A DNA stretch of 64,000 nucleotides. Origin: Alviniconcha marisindica (lineage: Eukaryota; Mollusca; Gastropoda; Provannidae). Shown in pieces: positions 25,899 to 33,944 of this stretch; the stretch's first letter is position 1; each line of letters starts with the position of its first letter. A model generated the notes under the pieces. The model was not told the DNA's origin and ran no database searches. It saw only the letters and a program-made list of their open reading frames with translations. The position numbers and the translations under genes were made by a program. Where the stretch lies: assembly GCA_018857735.1 (NCBI GenBank), contig JABMCL010003865.1, positions 1 to 64,000 of the forward strand. Reading direction: 5' to 3'.

Positions 25899-28464
25899 CG
25901 CTTGCACACACACACACTTGTGAATGCATGCACACACACAGGAAACACACACACAGATATATATATATTACTTGATATTTAATATCCACCCAGCCAGAGT
26001 GGTCCTATATAGATGAGACAAAATTCACCACAACACAAGTAAAGCTCTAATACTGTTTTTGACACTTATCAAGCTATACTTGAAGAGGAGGGGGGAAAAA
26101 TGAGGTTGAATAAACTGAAAAGGCAGAAACCAGACAATGCTTGAATAGGAGTGGAAAAAAATGAATCTGAAAAAAACAAAAAGGCAGAAACCAGACAATG
26201 CTTAAAGAGGGGGAGGAAAAAAAAATGAGGTTGAATAAACCAAAAAGGCAGAAACCAGACAACCAAAATATTTTGGCAGCAGACAAAACATGCAAAGCAA
26301 TATTCTGGCTTACTCCAGGCTTGAATGAGATCCCACCTTCACAAAACTAAAACCGAGGAAAACAATCGATGCACTTCAACCCTGAAGCTGAACAAACTGA
26401 TGGCAACGATCAATTCTGTCCTCACCTTGATGAAACCAACAAGAACATTAACGCAGTCCTCGGTGATGTCCTCGCTGGAAAACACAGCCTGAAAGTCGGC
26501 AAAGTTCCACCCGTCAAACAATACACGCGGAACTGAAACCAAAGCGTAAGTTACGGTTGAAAAGTGCAGCTCATGCCAAGCTAGACAAACAAAGCATTTT
26601 GGCAGCAGACAAATCATTCAAAGCTATATTCTGGCCTACTCCAGCATTTTGGCAGCAGACAAATCATTCAAAGCTATATTCTGGCCTACTCCAGGTTTCA
26701 ATGAGCTCCCATCTTCATCGCGGCACAGCTAAAGCTCTAATTTTGCTCTTGACACGTATCAAGAGCAACCCGTACTGAAACACTTTAGTACTTCACACTG
26801 TACACAACGAATTGTACTGCAATGCTGTACATGGTATTGTATGTACCTGGTAAACTTGCCAGATCCCTTTCAGATGCATTTTGGTTACAGCCAGTTATGG
26901 TCATTATGGCCAGCATGCAGCCACAATTGGGCTGGATTGTATATGCCGGATCCGACTTCCTGCATCCGATTCAGTTCCGTTCTTCTGAAGAAGGCCTGGA
27001 TCACGCTGTGCAAAACTGGCCCAGACCTGATCTGGATGGCCTGGTCAGGTTTTGGCAGAAAACCAGATCATATATGACCACAATCAGGCTGGATTGTATA
27101 TGCCGGATCCGACTTCCTGCATCCGATTCAGTTCCATTCCTCGAAAGAAGGCCTGGATCACACTGTGCAAAACTGGCCCAGACCTGATCTGGATGGCCTG
27201 GTCAGGTTTTGGCAGAAAACCAGATTGTATATGACCACAATCAGGCTGGATTGTATATGCCAGATCCGACTTCCTGCTTCCGGTTCAGTTCCGTTCCTCT
27301 GAAGAAGGCCTGGATCACATTGTGCAAAACTGGCCCAAATCTGATCTGAATGGCCTGGTCAGGTTTTGGCAGAAAACCAGATTGTATATGACCACAATCA
27401 GGCTGGATTGTATATGCCAGATCCGACTTCCTGCTTCCGATTTAGTTCCGTTCCTCTGAAGAAGGCCTGGATCACATTGTGCAAAACTGGCCCAAATCTG
27501 ATCTGGATGGCCTGGTCAGGTTTTGGCAGAAAACCAGATTGTATATGACCACAATCAGGCTGGACTGTATATGCCAGATCCGACTTCCTGCATCCGGTTC
27601 AGTTCCGTTCCTCTGAAGAAGGCCTGGATCACATTGTGCAAAACTGGCCCAGATCTCACCTGGGTGGCCTCATCAGGATTTGGCCAAATGCATCAGGTCC
27701 AGAAACAAGCCGATGTGCACGGTCACCAGGCCTGGTTCTGGCAGAACACAATCGGCCCACTACCAGTTTCCCACTTTCAAACTATATTGCATTCTTCCAC
27801 AGATGGCTGCGATCATATTGTGAAAAACCAGACTGGATCTGATTTGGTTCTGGCTGACTGTGTCAGGTTTTGGCCAAATGGATCCGGTCTGGGTCAGTGT
27901 GCACGAATCATCAGGCCCACTTCTGGCCAATGCTTCCAAGTTGATCCGGATCAGATGCAAATTGGATCCGGCATGTTTACTGGGTACTGAGCAGTGCTGA
28001 AGTAAACCAAACTATACTGAACTGAACTGAATTACACTGTACTGTGGTGCACTAAACTGGAGTGAATGTTGCTCAGCTGTACTTGCCATCTGGCAACAAA
28101 CCAAACACAAGCAACACTGTAGTCTGTCCACGTTACTAGAATGGTTGAGTACCTACAGAATAAGTGAGGGGAACAGAAACTGTATGAATACGTTTGTACC
28201 TACAGAATAAGTGAGGGGAACAGAAACTGTATGAATACGTTTGTACCTACAGAATAAGAGAGGGGAACAAAACCGTATGGATACGTTTGTACCTACAGAA
28301 TAAGTGAGGGGAACAGAAACTGTATAAATACGTTTGCAATGTACCTGGTAAATTGCTACTTACCCACGCTTACAGCCCCTCCCCTTCGGACTTCCTTCAT
28401 CCAATCTGAGGAAAGAGTAACCATCACCAAACATGAAGTTGTACTTAAATGGGAGTCTATGTAA

Positions 28465-28499
<35 letters not shown>

Positions 28500-30948
28500 A
28501 GAGTATGTGTGTGTGTGTGTGTGCAAGAGTATGTGTGTGTGTGCGTGTGCGTGCGTGCGTGCGTGCGTGCGTGCGTGTGCGTGCGTGTGCGTGCGTGCAT
28601 TCGTGTGTGTTTGCAAGTGTGTGTGTATGTGTGCGTGCAAGCATGCATGCATGCGTGTGTGTAAGTGTGTGTGCATGTGTGTGTGCGCGCATGCATGTGT
28701 GCATGCATTTGTGTGCAAGCATGTATGCATGTGTTGTTTTGCTCTGTTTTCCTTCTCATACCAGAAGGAAACACAAAAATGGATTTCACCTATGGATCCA
28801 CAAGATTCAATGCATAGAGAAAAAATTAAAATCTCAACAACAGCTAAATTCACTGCCACCTTTTTTGTAGACTACAGGTATTTCTAGAAAGCCCAGGGAG
28901 GTCTGCCAATCAAACCAAAAAGTCTGTTAAATTCGCCAGCATCAAATTTAATCCTTATTTCTGGTTTCAAGTTACACAAATATACACAAAGCCTGGCTGA
29001 AAAGCAATTACAAACAAGACAGAAACTGTTAAGACAGAAACTGTTCCAACTTTTACTTTTGCTCTTAATCTCTTTCAAAAGGCAGACTCTTTTTACACTT
29101 CCTCACACAGCAAATGTTGACACACATTCATGAAAAACTACAACTGAAGTACAAAGCAGTGGGTATAACTATAGCTACGTACTCTTGTCAATGTCGTGAC
29201 CTCCCTCAATGACAAAGGCGCCCCCTGGCTTCCTCTTTATCTGCAGCCACACTGGGGAGATGTGCGTGAACTTGGCACCAAACCACTTGGCCACATCGTA
29301 ACCATGGCTGTTCCACTGGAAGGGGAGAAAACTCTGTTACTGAAGCAGCAAGCAGGAATGTGTTCTACCAAGTCCAGGACGAAACGTGCACCAGACATAA
29401 CAGAACACAAGCACAAATTTTTTCTTGCTCTTAAGATTCTCCAAGCTCACTTTTCAGTCATTTTAAGCAAACCACTCTCGACCACCTTCAAGCTAGCCCA
29501 TTCTCAGCTACCTTCACAACCATTCCCACCCACTTTCAAGCAAGCCCGTTCCCACCCACCTTCATACTAGCCCATTCTCATCCACCTTCATGCTAGCCCA
29601 CTCTCATCCACCTTCAAGTTTGTTTCTAGCTAGCCCACTCTCATCCACCTTCATACTAGCCCACTCAACCAACTTCATGCTAGCCCATTCACTCTAAACT
29701 ACCTTCAAGCTAGCCCACTCTAAACCACCATCAAGCTAGCCCATTCACTCTAAACCACCGTCATACTAGCACACTCTCTAACACCTTCAAGCTAGCCCAT
29801 TCACTCTAAACCACCGTCATACTAGCACACTCTCAAACACCTTCAAGCTAGCCCATTCACTCTAAACTACCGTCATACTAGCACATTCTCAAGCACCTTC
29901 AAGCTAGCCCATTCACTCTAAACCACCGTCAGTCTAGCCCATTCTAAACCACCTTCATGCTAGCCCATTCACTTGAAACCACTGTCATACTAGCACACCC
30001 TCACCCACCATCAAGCTAGCCCATTCACTTGAAACCACCGTCAGTCTAGCCCATTCTAAACCACCTTCATGCTAGCCCATTCACTCTAAACCACCGTCAG
30101 TCTAGCCCATTCTAAACCACCTTCAAGCTAGCCCATTCACTTGAAACCACTGTCATATTAGCACACTCTCACCCACCTTCAAGCTAGCCCATTCACTCGA
30201 AACCACCGTCATACTAGCACACTCTCACCCACCATCAAGCTAGCCCATTCACTCTAAATCACTGTCATACTAGCACACTCTCAGCCACCATCATGCTCAT
30301 CCTGATGAGTCAGGCCTATGTGGCGGAGAGAGTGCTCAAAGCAATCATCATTCTGCACTTTAAAAACAACAAAAGGATTGATCTCAACCCCCCCCCCCCC
30401 CCCCCACCCACCCTCTCTCCAAAAATGTGCTCAAATGGGGTTCCCCCCAAGACAGATTCTCATGCCTGGAATGAAAGCACACTCAGTTGTTTCTCACCGG
30501 TGTCACGTAACCCAGGACAGCCCCTTTGAAATTCTTCACATCCTGCTCCAAGGGAGAGAACTTGTTGTACTCCTCTGTCAGATACTTCTTCTTCATGTCC
30601 TCCGTCACCAGGCCTCGGTCAAACACATTCAGCACCACCTGCAGTGAACCATTTCCATCCACAGTAAGTAACTTGGTGTTTTACGCCCAGTCAACCATTA
30701 CGGTTGTATCAGGGATGCATTCATTCATAGACAAACTGGAAATTTAATAACAATAATAATAATAATAATAAATGATTTTTATAAAGTGCTGTTCTCTAAC
30801 CAGAGTTAAACTCACTGCGCTGTACCAACATCTTATGACAAAAACCACACTAACATACATTTCAAACAAACAGAACCTTAAATATTGTAGTCTAGCTACC
30901 ATTATTGCCTATCAAACAATAATCATGTCACACACACACACACACACA

Positions 30949-30999
<51 letters not shown>

Positions 31000-32507
31000 G
31001 ACATGTACACATCAGTCTCCACTCGTCCACTCAAATACAACAATTGATAAATGATCAATACTCTTTCCTGCATCCTCATGCTCTCCCCCCCCATCCCCCC
31101 TCCCCTACCCCCTCCCCACCCCCTATTCATGTGCATCCATCTACATTCAACAGCCACACACAGACACACCTTTCTACAAAGTACCAGATTCTACGGGCCA
31201 CTCTCCACCGTTGCTCAGTCAGGTTGAAGTACATGTACCTACAGTGCCTGTTTGCTGTAGCTGGTTGGTTAAACTTCTTTAACGCCAAGCTGTCTCCAAA
31301 GAGGTACTGGTCACTGGAAGGGGCTGAGATCCCAGGAGGTGGCGAAAGAGGGAGACTATACCTAACGCTACACTGTCACCACCAGAATATCAGAGTCCAG
31401 GCGAGATCATGAGGAGGGAGGTGGTGCTGGACCCTCAAGTTAGCCCAGAAGAGATCAAGAGCAGGGAGGTGGAGCTGGGCTTGAGAGTTGGACTTCTTTT
31501 GCATCAGTTGTTTCCCAACAGCGGAGCTACGGACATTGTCTTTGTGACGCTGTTCTGCACAGCAGTTGGGACAGCAATTGTGTGGTACATTAGTTGCTGC
31601 ACAATGGCGAAGTGGACACTGCCTTAAAATTTTGTTGTTCTGGTGGCGGTCCACGGAATCTTGGTCTTCCAGGTTGGCGCCTGTGATTGAGCCTTCACTC
31701 TTTCGTTCCCTCCCCCCTTGTCCCCGTCCCTAATATTGTGTGTAATAAACATTCTCATTTCTGTGAACACTAAGTGTAACAATTCCCATTCTCACCAGAA
31801 CGACTCATGTGTTAAGCTGGGCAGCAATGGGAACCATTTTAATGTTTCATTAACTGTGAGGGACAAAGTCAAAAGACAAAGTCCACAGACCACAACTTTT
31901 AGTTTTAAAGAGACAGGAGAGCTGAAACAACTGAACTGAGGTCATTCTGCTTAACAGCTTCTGCTGATTTGATTTCCACCAAACATACTCATCACCCATA
32001 GCTAAATATTTTAGGGCATTAGTGAGTAGCTAGGCTTTTCACTGATAATAAAAAGGAGTCTTTACACAATTCCCTGTCTAATGGCAGATCTCAACATTTT
32101 ATACAGAACATTACACACTATTTAAAAGTATATTAGCACAATATGGCAATCAATCATATTTCATCCATATTTTTAAAATTTGACAATTTTCAATATTTAA
32201 ATTTTACATAGTTTGTCAAAGCATAAAGTATTATTTACTTAAACGTTAAATGCATAATAATCACTCAATAGTAATAATAATGGTAAACACAGTAATAAGT
32301 ATATTTTTACAATTTTCTCTCTGAAAATACAATTATTTCAAGGCACTTTAATTAGTTTAAATCCAGCTCAAAATATAATATAATCTCAAAAACAGTCTAA
32401 AGATACAAAATCTTTAAACTCAAGATGAGAAACAACAGAATCAAAAATAAATCTAAATCAGTCTTGAGAACCTGCAGCCAGTGCTCACCTCTCAATAAAT
32501 ATAAAGA

Positions 32508-32567
<60 letters not shown>

Positions 32568-32825
32568 CTATATGATTTTGTCAGTTTTACATATCTATAT
32601 GGTTTCAATGTTAGATTAGCTGTCTTATTTACTGTTTCATCACTGTTTTAATAACACCCATGGCACTGACCATGACCACCTTTTAAATACACATCGCTGC
32701 AGCACTTGCAACACTCTGACAAAGCTTGATGGAAAAAGAAAAAGAATAGTATTCAAAGAGTGAGAGAAAGACAGACAGGCAGAGACAGAGAGACAGAGAG
32801 AGACAGCAACAGAGAGAAACAAAGA

Positions 32826-32884
<59 letters not shown>

Positions 32885-33121
32885 ACCAAAAGGGAGAGAG
32901 AAAGAATTATAGGCAGATGCGTCATGCCATTATCAATAATCAACTGTACTCTTCTTGATCTGTAAGTACTATGATGACTGGCATGCATAATATACCTGGT
33001 CATTTTTCTTCTTCTTCTTCTTTCCCTTGTCACTCTTTGAGAGTGTTCCCATAGCAACTCCCCACAGCTCCACTGTGCACAGAATCAGTACCAGTAGAGT
33101 GTCAGCTCTTGGGAGGTTCAT
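11691..33121 (-). CDS. CHID1: CHID1, chitinase domain-containing protein 1 (11 exons)
   Basis: Reconstructed coding exons on the minus strand: 33121-32996, 30638-30498, 29315-29183, 28405-28364, 26532-26426, 25490-25429, 22317-22225, 18157-18059, 13680-13522, 12725-12648 and 11832-11691. All junctions are AG/GT and phase-consistent. They sum to 1182 nt, i.e. 393 aa plus TAG, which as I recall equals the human protein length. There is an N-terminal signal peptide (hydrophobic [13 protein letters not shown]) and then a GH18-type barrel. Family landmarks include [62 protein letters not shown] and [16 protein letters not shown] at the C terminus. CHID1 (SI-CLP) is known as a secreted/lysosomal chitinase-like saccharide-binding protein without the full GH18 catalytic motif. 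Here the corresponding strand reads FQGAVIELW. Introns are long and carry most of the repeats listed. Confidence 0.95.
12195..12640. repeat. Dispersed repeat with TTTATAAAGCGC head
   Basis: Starts near AGCATTTATAAAGCGCTTAC and includes CACAATGCAAAAACA and CACTTCATTCAACATCTTTC. The same sequence is found on the opposite strand at about 61215-61445. Retroposon-like dispersed family in CHID1 intron 10 (after 11832, before 12648). Confidence 0.6.
12648..12725 (-). CDS. CHID1: CHID1 exon 10
   Basis: Codes residues 321-346, including [20 protein letters not shown]. Acceptor CTTCAG, donor GTAAGC, entering and leaving in phase 2. Confidence 0.93.
12757..13190. repeat. TG/GGTG microsatellite mosaic
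   Basis: About 430 bp of TG repeats interrupted by GGTG, GCG and GTGGTG blocks, in the intron between CHID1 exons 9 and 10. Open frames in it are low-complexity artefacts. Confidence 0.95.
13318..13485 (+). mobile_element. Retroposon 3' tail
   Basis: Carries TGTTGATGTTTTATTGT, GACGAGCCAGAAGGCAAAT and CAGAGACAATAAAGTTGCG. It is closely repeated at about 57857-58015 and partly at 57690-57800. The shared end GACAATAAAGTTG followed by a TATTG-like tail suggests the 3' end of a SINE or LINE family. Confidence 0.55.
13522..13680 (-). CDS. CHID1: CHID1 exon 9
   Basis: Codes residues 268-320, with [17 protein letters not shown] and [11 protein letters not shown], a highly conserved CHID1 strand. 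Acceptor ATTACAG, donor GTGAGT. Confidence 0.95.
13740..13855. repeat. CA microsatellite
   Basis: ACAACA and CA/CG tracts directly upstream (gene sense) of CHID1 exon 9. Confidence 0.9.
14040..16745. repeat. Large diverged array of about 105-125 bp units
   Basis: More than 20 copies of a unit with GGCTACAACCCACA, AAGACTTCCTCAGGTCAACA, CCACCTCCTACAGAGAAGCC and AGGACACTA followed by AACAGAAGCAGAAAA. Some blocks are near-identical over two units (for example around 16130-16500), indicating recent amplification. It fills most of the intron between CHID1 exons 8 and 9. Confidence 0.95.
16746..17228. other. Non-repeat segment inside the array, promoter-like on the minus strand
   Basis: About 480 bp unrelated to the array; array units resume at about 17229. 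On the plus strand 17138-17152 reads CGGACCGGAAGTGACGT, i.e. an ETS core (CCGGAAGT) fused to TGACGT, with CGCGAAAG nearby. Downstream on the minus strand are open frames, one with [16 protein letters not shown] and another with [15 protein letters not shown]. Together these vaguely recall a THAP-type zinc finger start split over two frames. No gene is claimed. Confidence 0.45.
17229..17320. repeat. Resumed array unit
   Basis: One further unit of the 14040-16745 array (CAAGACTTCCTCAGGTCAGG, CCACCTCCTACAGAGAAGCC) after the inserted segment. Confidence 0.85.
17600..18050. repeat. CT and CA microsatellites
   Basis: Alternating (CT)n, (CTGT)n and (CA)n tracts ending 9 bp before the CHID1 exon 8 donor at 18059. 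Confidence 0.95.
18059..18157 (-). CDS. CHID1: CHID1 exon 8
   Basis: Codes residues 235-267, with [20 protein letters not shown] then [11 protein letters not shown], the hallmark of the family. Acceptor TTTCAG, donor GTAAGT. It sits between two dinucleotide-rich blocks. Confidence 0.96.
18270..19215. repeat. CA/CT microsatellite mosaic, almost 1 kb
   Basis: Alternating (CA)n and (CT)n blocks over about 945 bp with little else. All open frames through it are His/Ser/Thr/Leu or Cys/Val/Arg/Glu low complexity and are artefacts. Assembly length here is unreliable. Confidence 0.97.
19230..20410. other. AT-rich intronic sequence
   Basis: CHID1 intron 7 sequence with short AT, GTT and CTT tracts. 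No feature recognised. Confidence 0.5.
20415..20975. repeat. 69-bp tandem array (about 8-9 copies)
   Basis: 69-bp units with TGTAAAGGGTTCCGGTCAAA, GAACAAGGATTTTCTCAAAG and AGCAATTCAAAACATGATGT. The period is a multiple of three, leaving a frame of 244 residues with a 23-residue peptide repeat. No codon or conservation evidence supports translation. Confidence 0.93.
21145..21472. mobile_element. Tc1/mariner-type MITE, 328 bp
   Basis: Terminal inverted repeats of about 39 bp with two mismatches. The left starts TACAATCATTTCCAAAAGTT at 21145; the right is the complement of TACAGTCATTTGCAAAAGTT, ending at 21472. Both ends are TA, and the CAGT...CAAAAGTTTAAGACCA end style is that of IS630/Tc1/mariner elements. 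The interior (about 250 bp) has no transposase. It lies in CHID1 intron 7. Confidence 0.88.
21478..21797 (-). mobile_element. tRNA-derived SINE
   Basis: On the minus strand it begins TGGGGCTAGTTCAGTTGGTA near 21795. A-box-like TAGTTCAGTTGGTAGAGCA and B-box GGTTCAAGTCC are in tRNA spacing, as in a tRNA-Lys-like head. A body of about 240 bp then ends near 21480, only a few bases from the right end of the MITE. The anticodon arm is degenerate and no acceptor-stem pairing is seen, so this is a retroposon and not a functional tRNA gene. Confidence 0.7.
21945..22135. repeat. CA microsatellite
   Basis: (CA)n with AGA and AAA interruptions in CHID1 intron 7, about 90 bp from exon 7. Confidence 0.95.
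22225..22317 (-). CDS. CHID1: CHID1 exon 7
   Basis: Codes residues 204-234: [20 protein letters not shown] then [10 protein letters not shown]. Acceptor GTTTCAG, donor GTATGT. The first 26 or so coding bases and the acceptor are also the first unit of the adjoining tandem array. Confidence 0.94.
22291..23340. repeat. About 69-bp array overlapping the CHID1 exon 7 acceptor
   Basis: About 15 units of GATGACCCAGGAAGTGGACC, CGCTAACAGAAACAGACC and CATCATCAGGTGGAATTAGT. The unit nearest the exon (22291-22330) is exon 7's own 5' end plus its acceptor: GCCCCAGGAAATGGACCAGC followed by TGACTGAAACAGACC. A C homopolymer at about 22726-22750 interrupts the array. Confidence 0.92.
23341..24057. other. 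Unique intronic sequence
   Basis: CHID1 intron 6; no feature recognised. Confidence 0.5.
24058..24236 (+). mobile_element. Short dispersed element with GAT-repeat end
   Basis: Starts with (GAT)n, then AAGTGATGCTTTATGTCCTC, AGATGTCAGCTGACATATTA and TTACGTCCACGGAAACCAGA, up to CACACAGCTCCTGAACC. An almost complete copy is inverted at about 59512-59695, and fragments are near 48005, 49020 and 49795. It behaves as a SINE-like family. Confidence 0.7.
24240..24660 (+). mobile_element. LINE 3' end relic
   Basis: A short frame reads [18 protein letters not shown] at about 24375-24431, the usual C-terminal end of non-LTR retrotransposon ORF2. A 3' tail follows with GTGAGCGCTCAGGGCG and ATAAATGGACATTATTATTA. 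Heavily 5' truncated. Confidence 0.65.
24660..25425. repeat. 77-bp tandem array abutting the CHID1 exon 6 donor
   Basis: About 10 units of 77 bp (GATGAATGGAGAGTGTGC, GTGGACATTATACAAACACA, GCTGTCGGGCAAAAACTTGT, TCCTGCGTAAA). The last unit runs into the exon 6 splice donor (GTTCTACGTACC, 25419-25430), where CTGCGTAAA of other units is replaced by CTACGTACC. Confidence 0.93.
25429..25490 (-). CDS. CHID1: CHID1 exon 6
   Basis: Codes residues 184-203: [20 protein letters not shown]. This is the strand that in active GH18 enzymes carries the DxxDxDxE motif. Here the Asp of FDG is Gln, while the Glu before LW is kept. Acceptor TTTCAG, donor GTACGT, leaving in phase 2 to join exon 7. Confidence 0.92.
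25690..25970. repeat. CA microsatellite with flanking AT tracts
   Basis: (AT)n near 25710 and 25956 and (CA)n at 25798-25920. Confidence 0.95.
26030..26340. repeat. About 74-bp imperfect repeats
   Basis: Three copies of GAGGTTGAATAAACTGAAAA and GGCAGAAACCAGACAATGC. They are followed by TTTTGGCAGCAGACAAAACA, part of a block that recurs on the other side of exon 5 at about 26590-26765. Confidence 0.8.
26426..26532 (-). CDS. CHID1: CHID1 exon 5
   Basis: Codes residues 148-183, [18 protein letters not shown] then [18 protein letters not shown]. Acceptor TTTCAG, donor GTGAGG. Confidence 0.95.
26590..26765. repeat. Duplicated block flanking exon 5
   Basis: Two direct copies of TTTTGGCAGCAGACAAATCA plus GCTATATTCTGGCCTACTCC at 26595 and 26646, then TAAAGCTCTAATTTTGCTCT. 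The same modules, rearranged, are at 26040-26075 and 26270-26325. Confidence 0.8.
26853..27982. mobile_element. TIR-bounded GATC-rich element, copy 2 with internal expansion
   Basis: Related end to end to the element at 11017-11497. It starts GTAAACTTGCCAGATCC and ends GGATCCGGCATGTTTACTGG, an imperfect inverted repeat. A segment of about 157 bp (TGTATATGCCGGATCCGACT ... TTTTGGCAGAAAACCAGAT) is tandemly amplified about five times inside it. Confidence 0.75.
28140..28345. repeat. About 54-bp array (4 copies)
   Basis: Units GTACCTACAGAATAAGTGAG, GGGAACAGAAACTGTATGAA, TACGTTT. The array ends about 20 bp from the CHID1 exon 4 donor. Confidence 0.92.
28364..28405 (-). CDS. CHID1: CHID1 exon 4 (42-nt micro-exon)
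   Basis: Codes residues 134-147, [14 protein letters not shown] after joining one base of exon 3. This corresponds to the GWMRAVRKH region of the vertebrate protein. Acceptor CTCAG, donor GTAAGT. Its small size made it detectable only by phase and homology. Confidence 0.88.
28460..28735. repeat. TG/TGCG microsatellite
   Basis: TG and TGCG repeats in CHID1 intron 3. Confidence 0.95.
28860..29182. other. Unique intronic sequence
   Basis: CHID1 intron 3; a CTGTTAAGACAGAAACTGTT direct repeat near 29026, nothing else recognised. Confidence 0.5.
29183..29315 (-). CDS. CHID1: CHID1 exon 3
   Basis: Codes residues 90-133, [20 protein letters not shown] then [20 protein letters not shown]. Acceptor CTTCCAG. 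The donor chosen is GTACGT at 29182, because it gives phase 1 into exon 4. An alternative GTAGCT four bases on breaks the phase. Confidence 0.95.
29460..30295. repeat. About 50-60 bp CTAGCCCATT array
   Basis: More than 15 diverged units built from CTTCAAGCTAGCCCATTCAC, TCTAAACCACCGTCATACTA and GCACACTCTCACCCACC. It fills most of CHID1 intron 2. Confidence 0.92.
30498..30638 (-). CDS. CHID1: CHID1 exon 2
   Basis: Codes residues 43-89, from [20 protein letters not shown] to GAVLGYVTP, the first barrel strand. Acceptor CTGCAG, donor GTGAGA, phase 0 at both ends. Confidence 0.95.
30735..30870. repeat. Dispersed repeat with TAATAATAAT head
   Basis: (AAT)n then GATTTTTATAAAGTGCTGTT. This is one of several copies of an AAT-headed, 'TATAAAGCGC' type repeat (others near 13687, 36005, 42010, 42825 and, inverted, 51135 and 58120). 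Confidence 0.5.
30930..31000. repeat. CA microsatellite
   Basis: (CA)n in CHID1 intron 1. Confidence 0.95.
31260..31940 (-). mobile_element. SINE copy split by a 405-bp insertion
   Basis: 31300-31387 and 31793-31930 together match the SINE at 40574-40868. Landmarks are CACTGTCACCACCAGAAT, GGCAGCAATGGGAACCATTT and TAATGTTTCATTAACTGTGA. The halves are separated by an insertion flanked by the 8-bp direct repeat CACCAGAA (31380-31387 and 31793-31800). In the intact relative this sequence is present once. Confidence 0.8.
31388..31792 (+). mobile_element. 405-bp nested insertion with small ORF and poly(A) signal
   Basis: Bounded exactly by an 8-bp target duplication. No terminal inverted repeats and no poly(A) tail are visible. 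It contains an open frame at 31409-31627 (72 aa, ATG to TAA). The N-terminal half is charged ([15 protein letters not shown]) and one hydrophobic segment follows ([20 protein letters not shown]), so a single-pass membrane peptide is possible. An AATAAA at 31744-31749 lies about 120 bp after the stop. The arrangement resembles an mRNA retrocopy; the family is unknown to me. Translation is not shown. Confidence 0.6.
31941..32505. other. AT-rich intronic stretch
   Basis: CHID1 intron 1; no feature recognised beyond AT richness. Confidence 0.5.
32510..32565. repeat. CA microsatellite
   Basis: (CA)n of about 55 bp. Confidence 0.95.
32760..32885. repeat. GA microsatellite
   Basis: (GA)n with ACAGAGAGA variants, about 110 bp from CHID1 exon 1. 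Confidence 0.95.
32996..33121 (-). CDS. CHID1: CHID1 exon 1 (start and signal peptide)
   Basis: The ATG at 33121-33119 (context GACGATGAAC) starts a signal peptide of about 24 residues with the hydrophobic core [13 protein letters not shown]. It is followed by [14 protein letters not shown], where TLSKSD matches the mature start of vertebrate CHID1. Exactly 42 codons, donor GTATAT, phase 0. Confidence 0.93.
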
Positions 33122-33199
33122 CGTCTCCTGAAAACAAGTCTTTTTTTGTTTTGTCTTTTTCTTTTTTCCACAAAAGAAATTATGCATACTAGTTTACTA

Positions 33200-33208
33200 C
33201 ATATATAT

Positions 33209-33260
<52 letters not shown>
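33200..33260. repeat. AT microsatellite upstream of CHID1
   Basis: (AT)n of about 60 bp, 80 bp upstream of the CHID1 start codon. Confidence 0.95.
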
Positions 33261-33263
<3 letters not shown>

Positions 33264-33378
33264 GGAGACGAGTGCAAAAATCACCATCCTTGTGTTAATT
33301 ATTAATTGGAGCTGGCATCTTAATCTCTGACTGTAAATAGTGTAAGGTAAATGTCAAAATGAATAATACTGAATACAC

Positions 33379-33393
33379 TCTGTGTGTGTGTGT

Positions 33394-33455
<62 letters not shown>

Positions 33456-33492
33456 ACATGCATGTTTGCAAATGGTGTGTGTGTGTGTGTGT

Positions 33493-33531
<39 letters not shown>

Positions 33532-33560
33532 ATGTGTGTTTGCATGTGTATTGTGTGCAA
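33379..33560. repeat. TG microsatellite between CHID1 and FAF2
   Basis: (TG)n interrupted by CACATGCATG and GGTG, in the middle of the head-to-head intergenic interval. Confidence 0.95.
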
Positions 33561-33789
33561 CACTTTGGTGGATTTATCAACCGATGTTAGTGCTGAAACA
33601 AATTTATCTTTCCACATATATACAAGTATTCGAACATTGTGCATTTCATAAATATGTGTGCAATCAGCTTCATCAAGCAAAATCAACTTTGGGCCAAATT
33701 ACAATATATTCCGTGTCCCACAATCTGCTTCAAAGCTGCACGCAGAGCATCTCTCTAAAATGACCACAACGCGATGACAGGCCGGACAA

Positions 33790-33898
33790 CCTCTTATTGG
33801 TCGACAAGTCGCCGCTTCACACGTGTAGAAAGGACCGGAAGTAAACACACGGTGGCGCTTTCCGACGGATGTCCATTTTGCATCAAGATGGCGGACGG
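33790..33898 (+). promoter_or_regulatory. Compact FAF2 promoter, possibly shared with CHID1
   Basis: In about 100 bp before and across the FAF2 ATG there is an inverted CCAAT box (ATTGG, 33796-33800), an E-box CACGTG (33820-33825) and a consensus ETS site ACCGGAAGT (33834-33842). The AAGATGGCGGA at the start codon (33886-33896) is a YY1-type motif. No TATA box is seen. This set is typical of TATA-less housekeeping promoters. CHID1 starts 766 bp away in the opposite direction. Confidence 0.65.
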
Positions 33899-33944
33899 TG
33901 ATGATCTGACGCACGAACAAACAGAAAAATTGGTACAATTCCAG
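33888..33944 (+). CDS. FAF2: FAF2 exon 1
   Basis: Residues 1-19, MADGDDLTHEQTEKLVQFQ, first helix of the UBA-like domain. The start codon lies in AAGATGG. Donor GTAAAT, phase 0. Confidence 0.95.
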
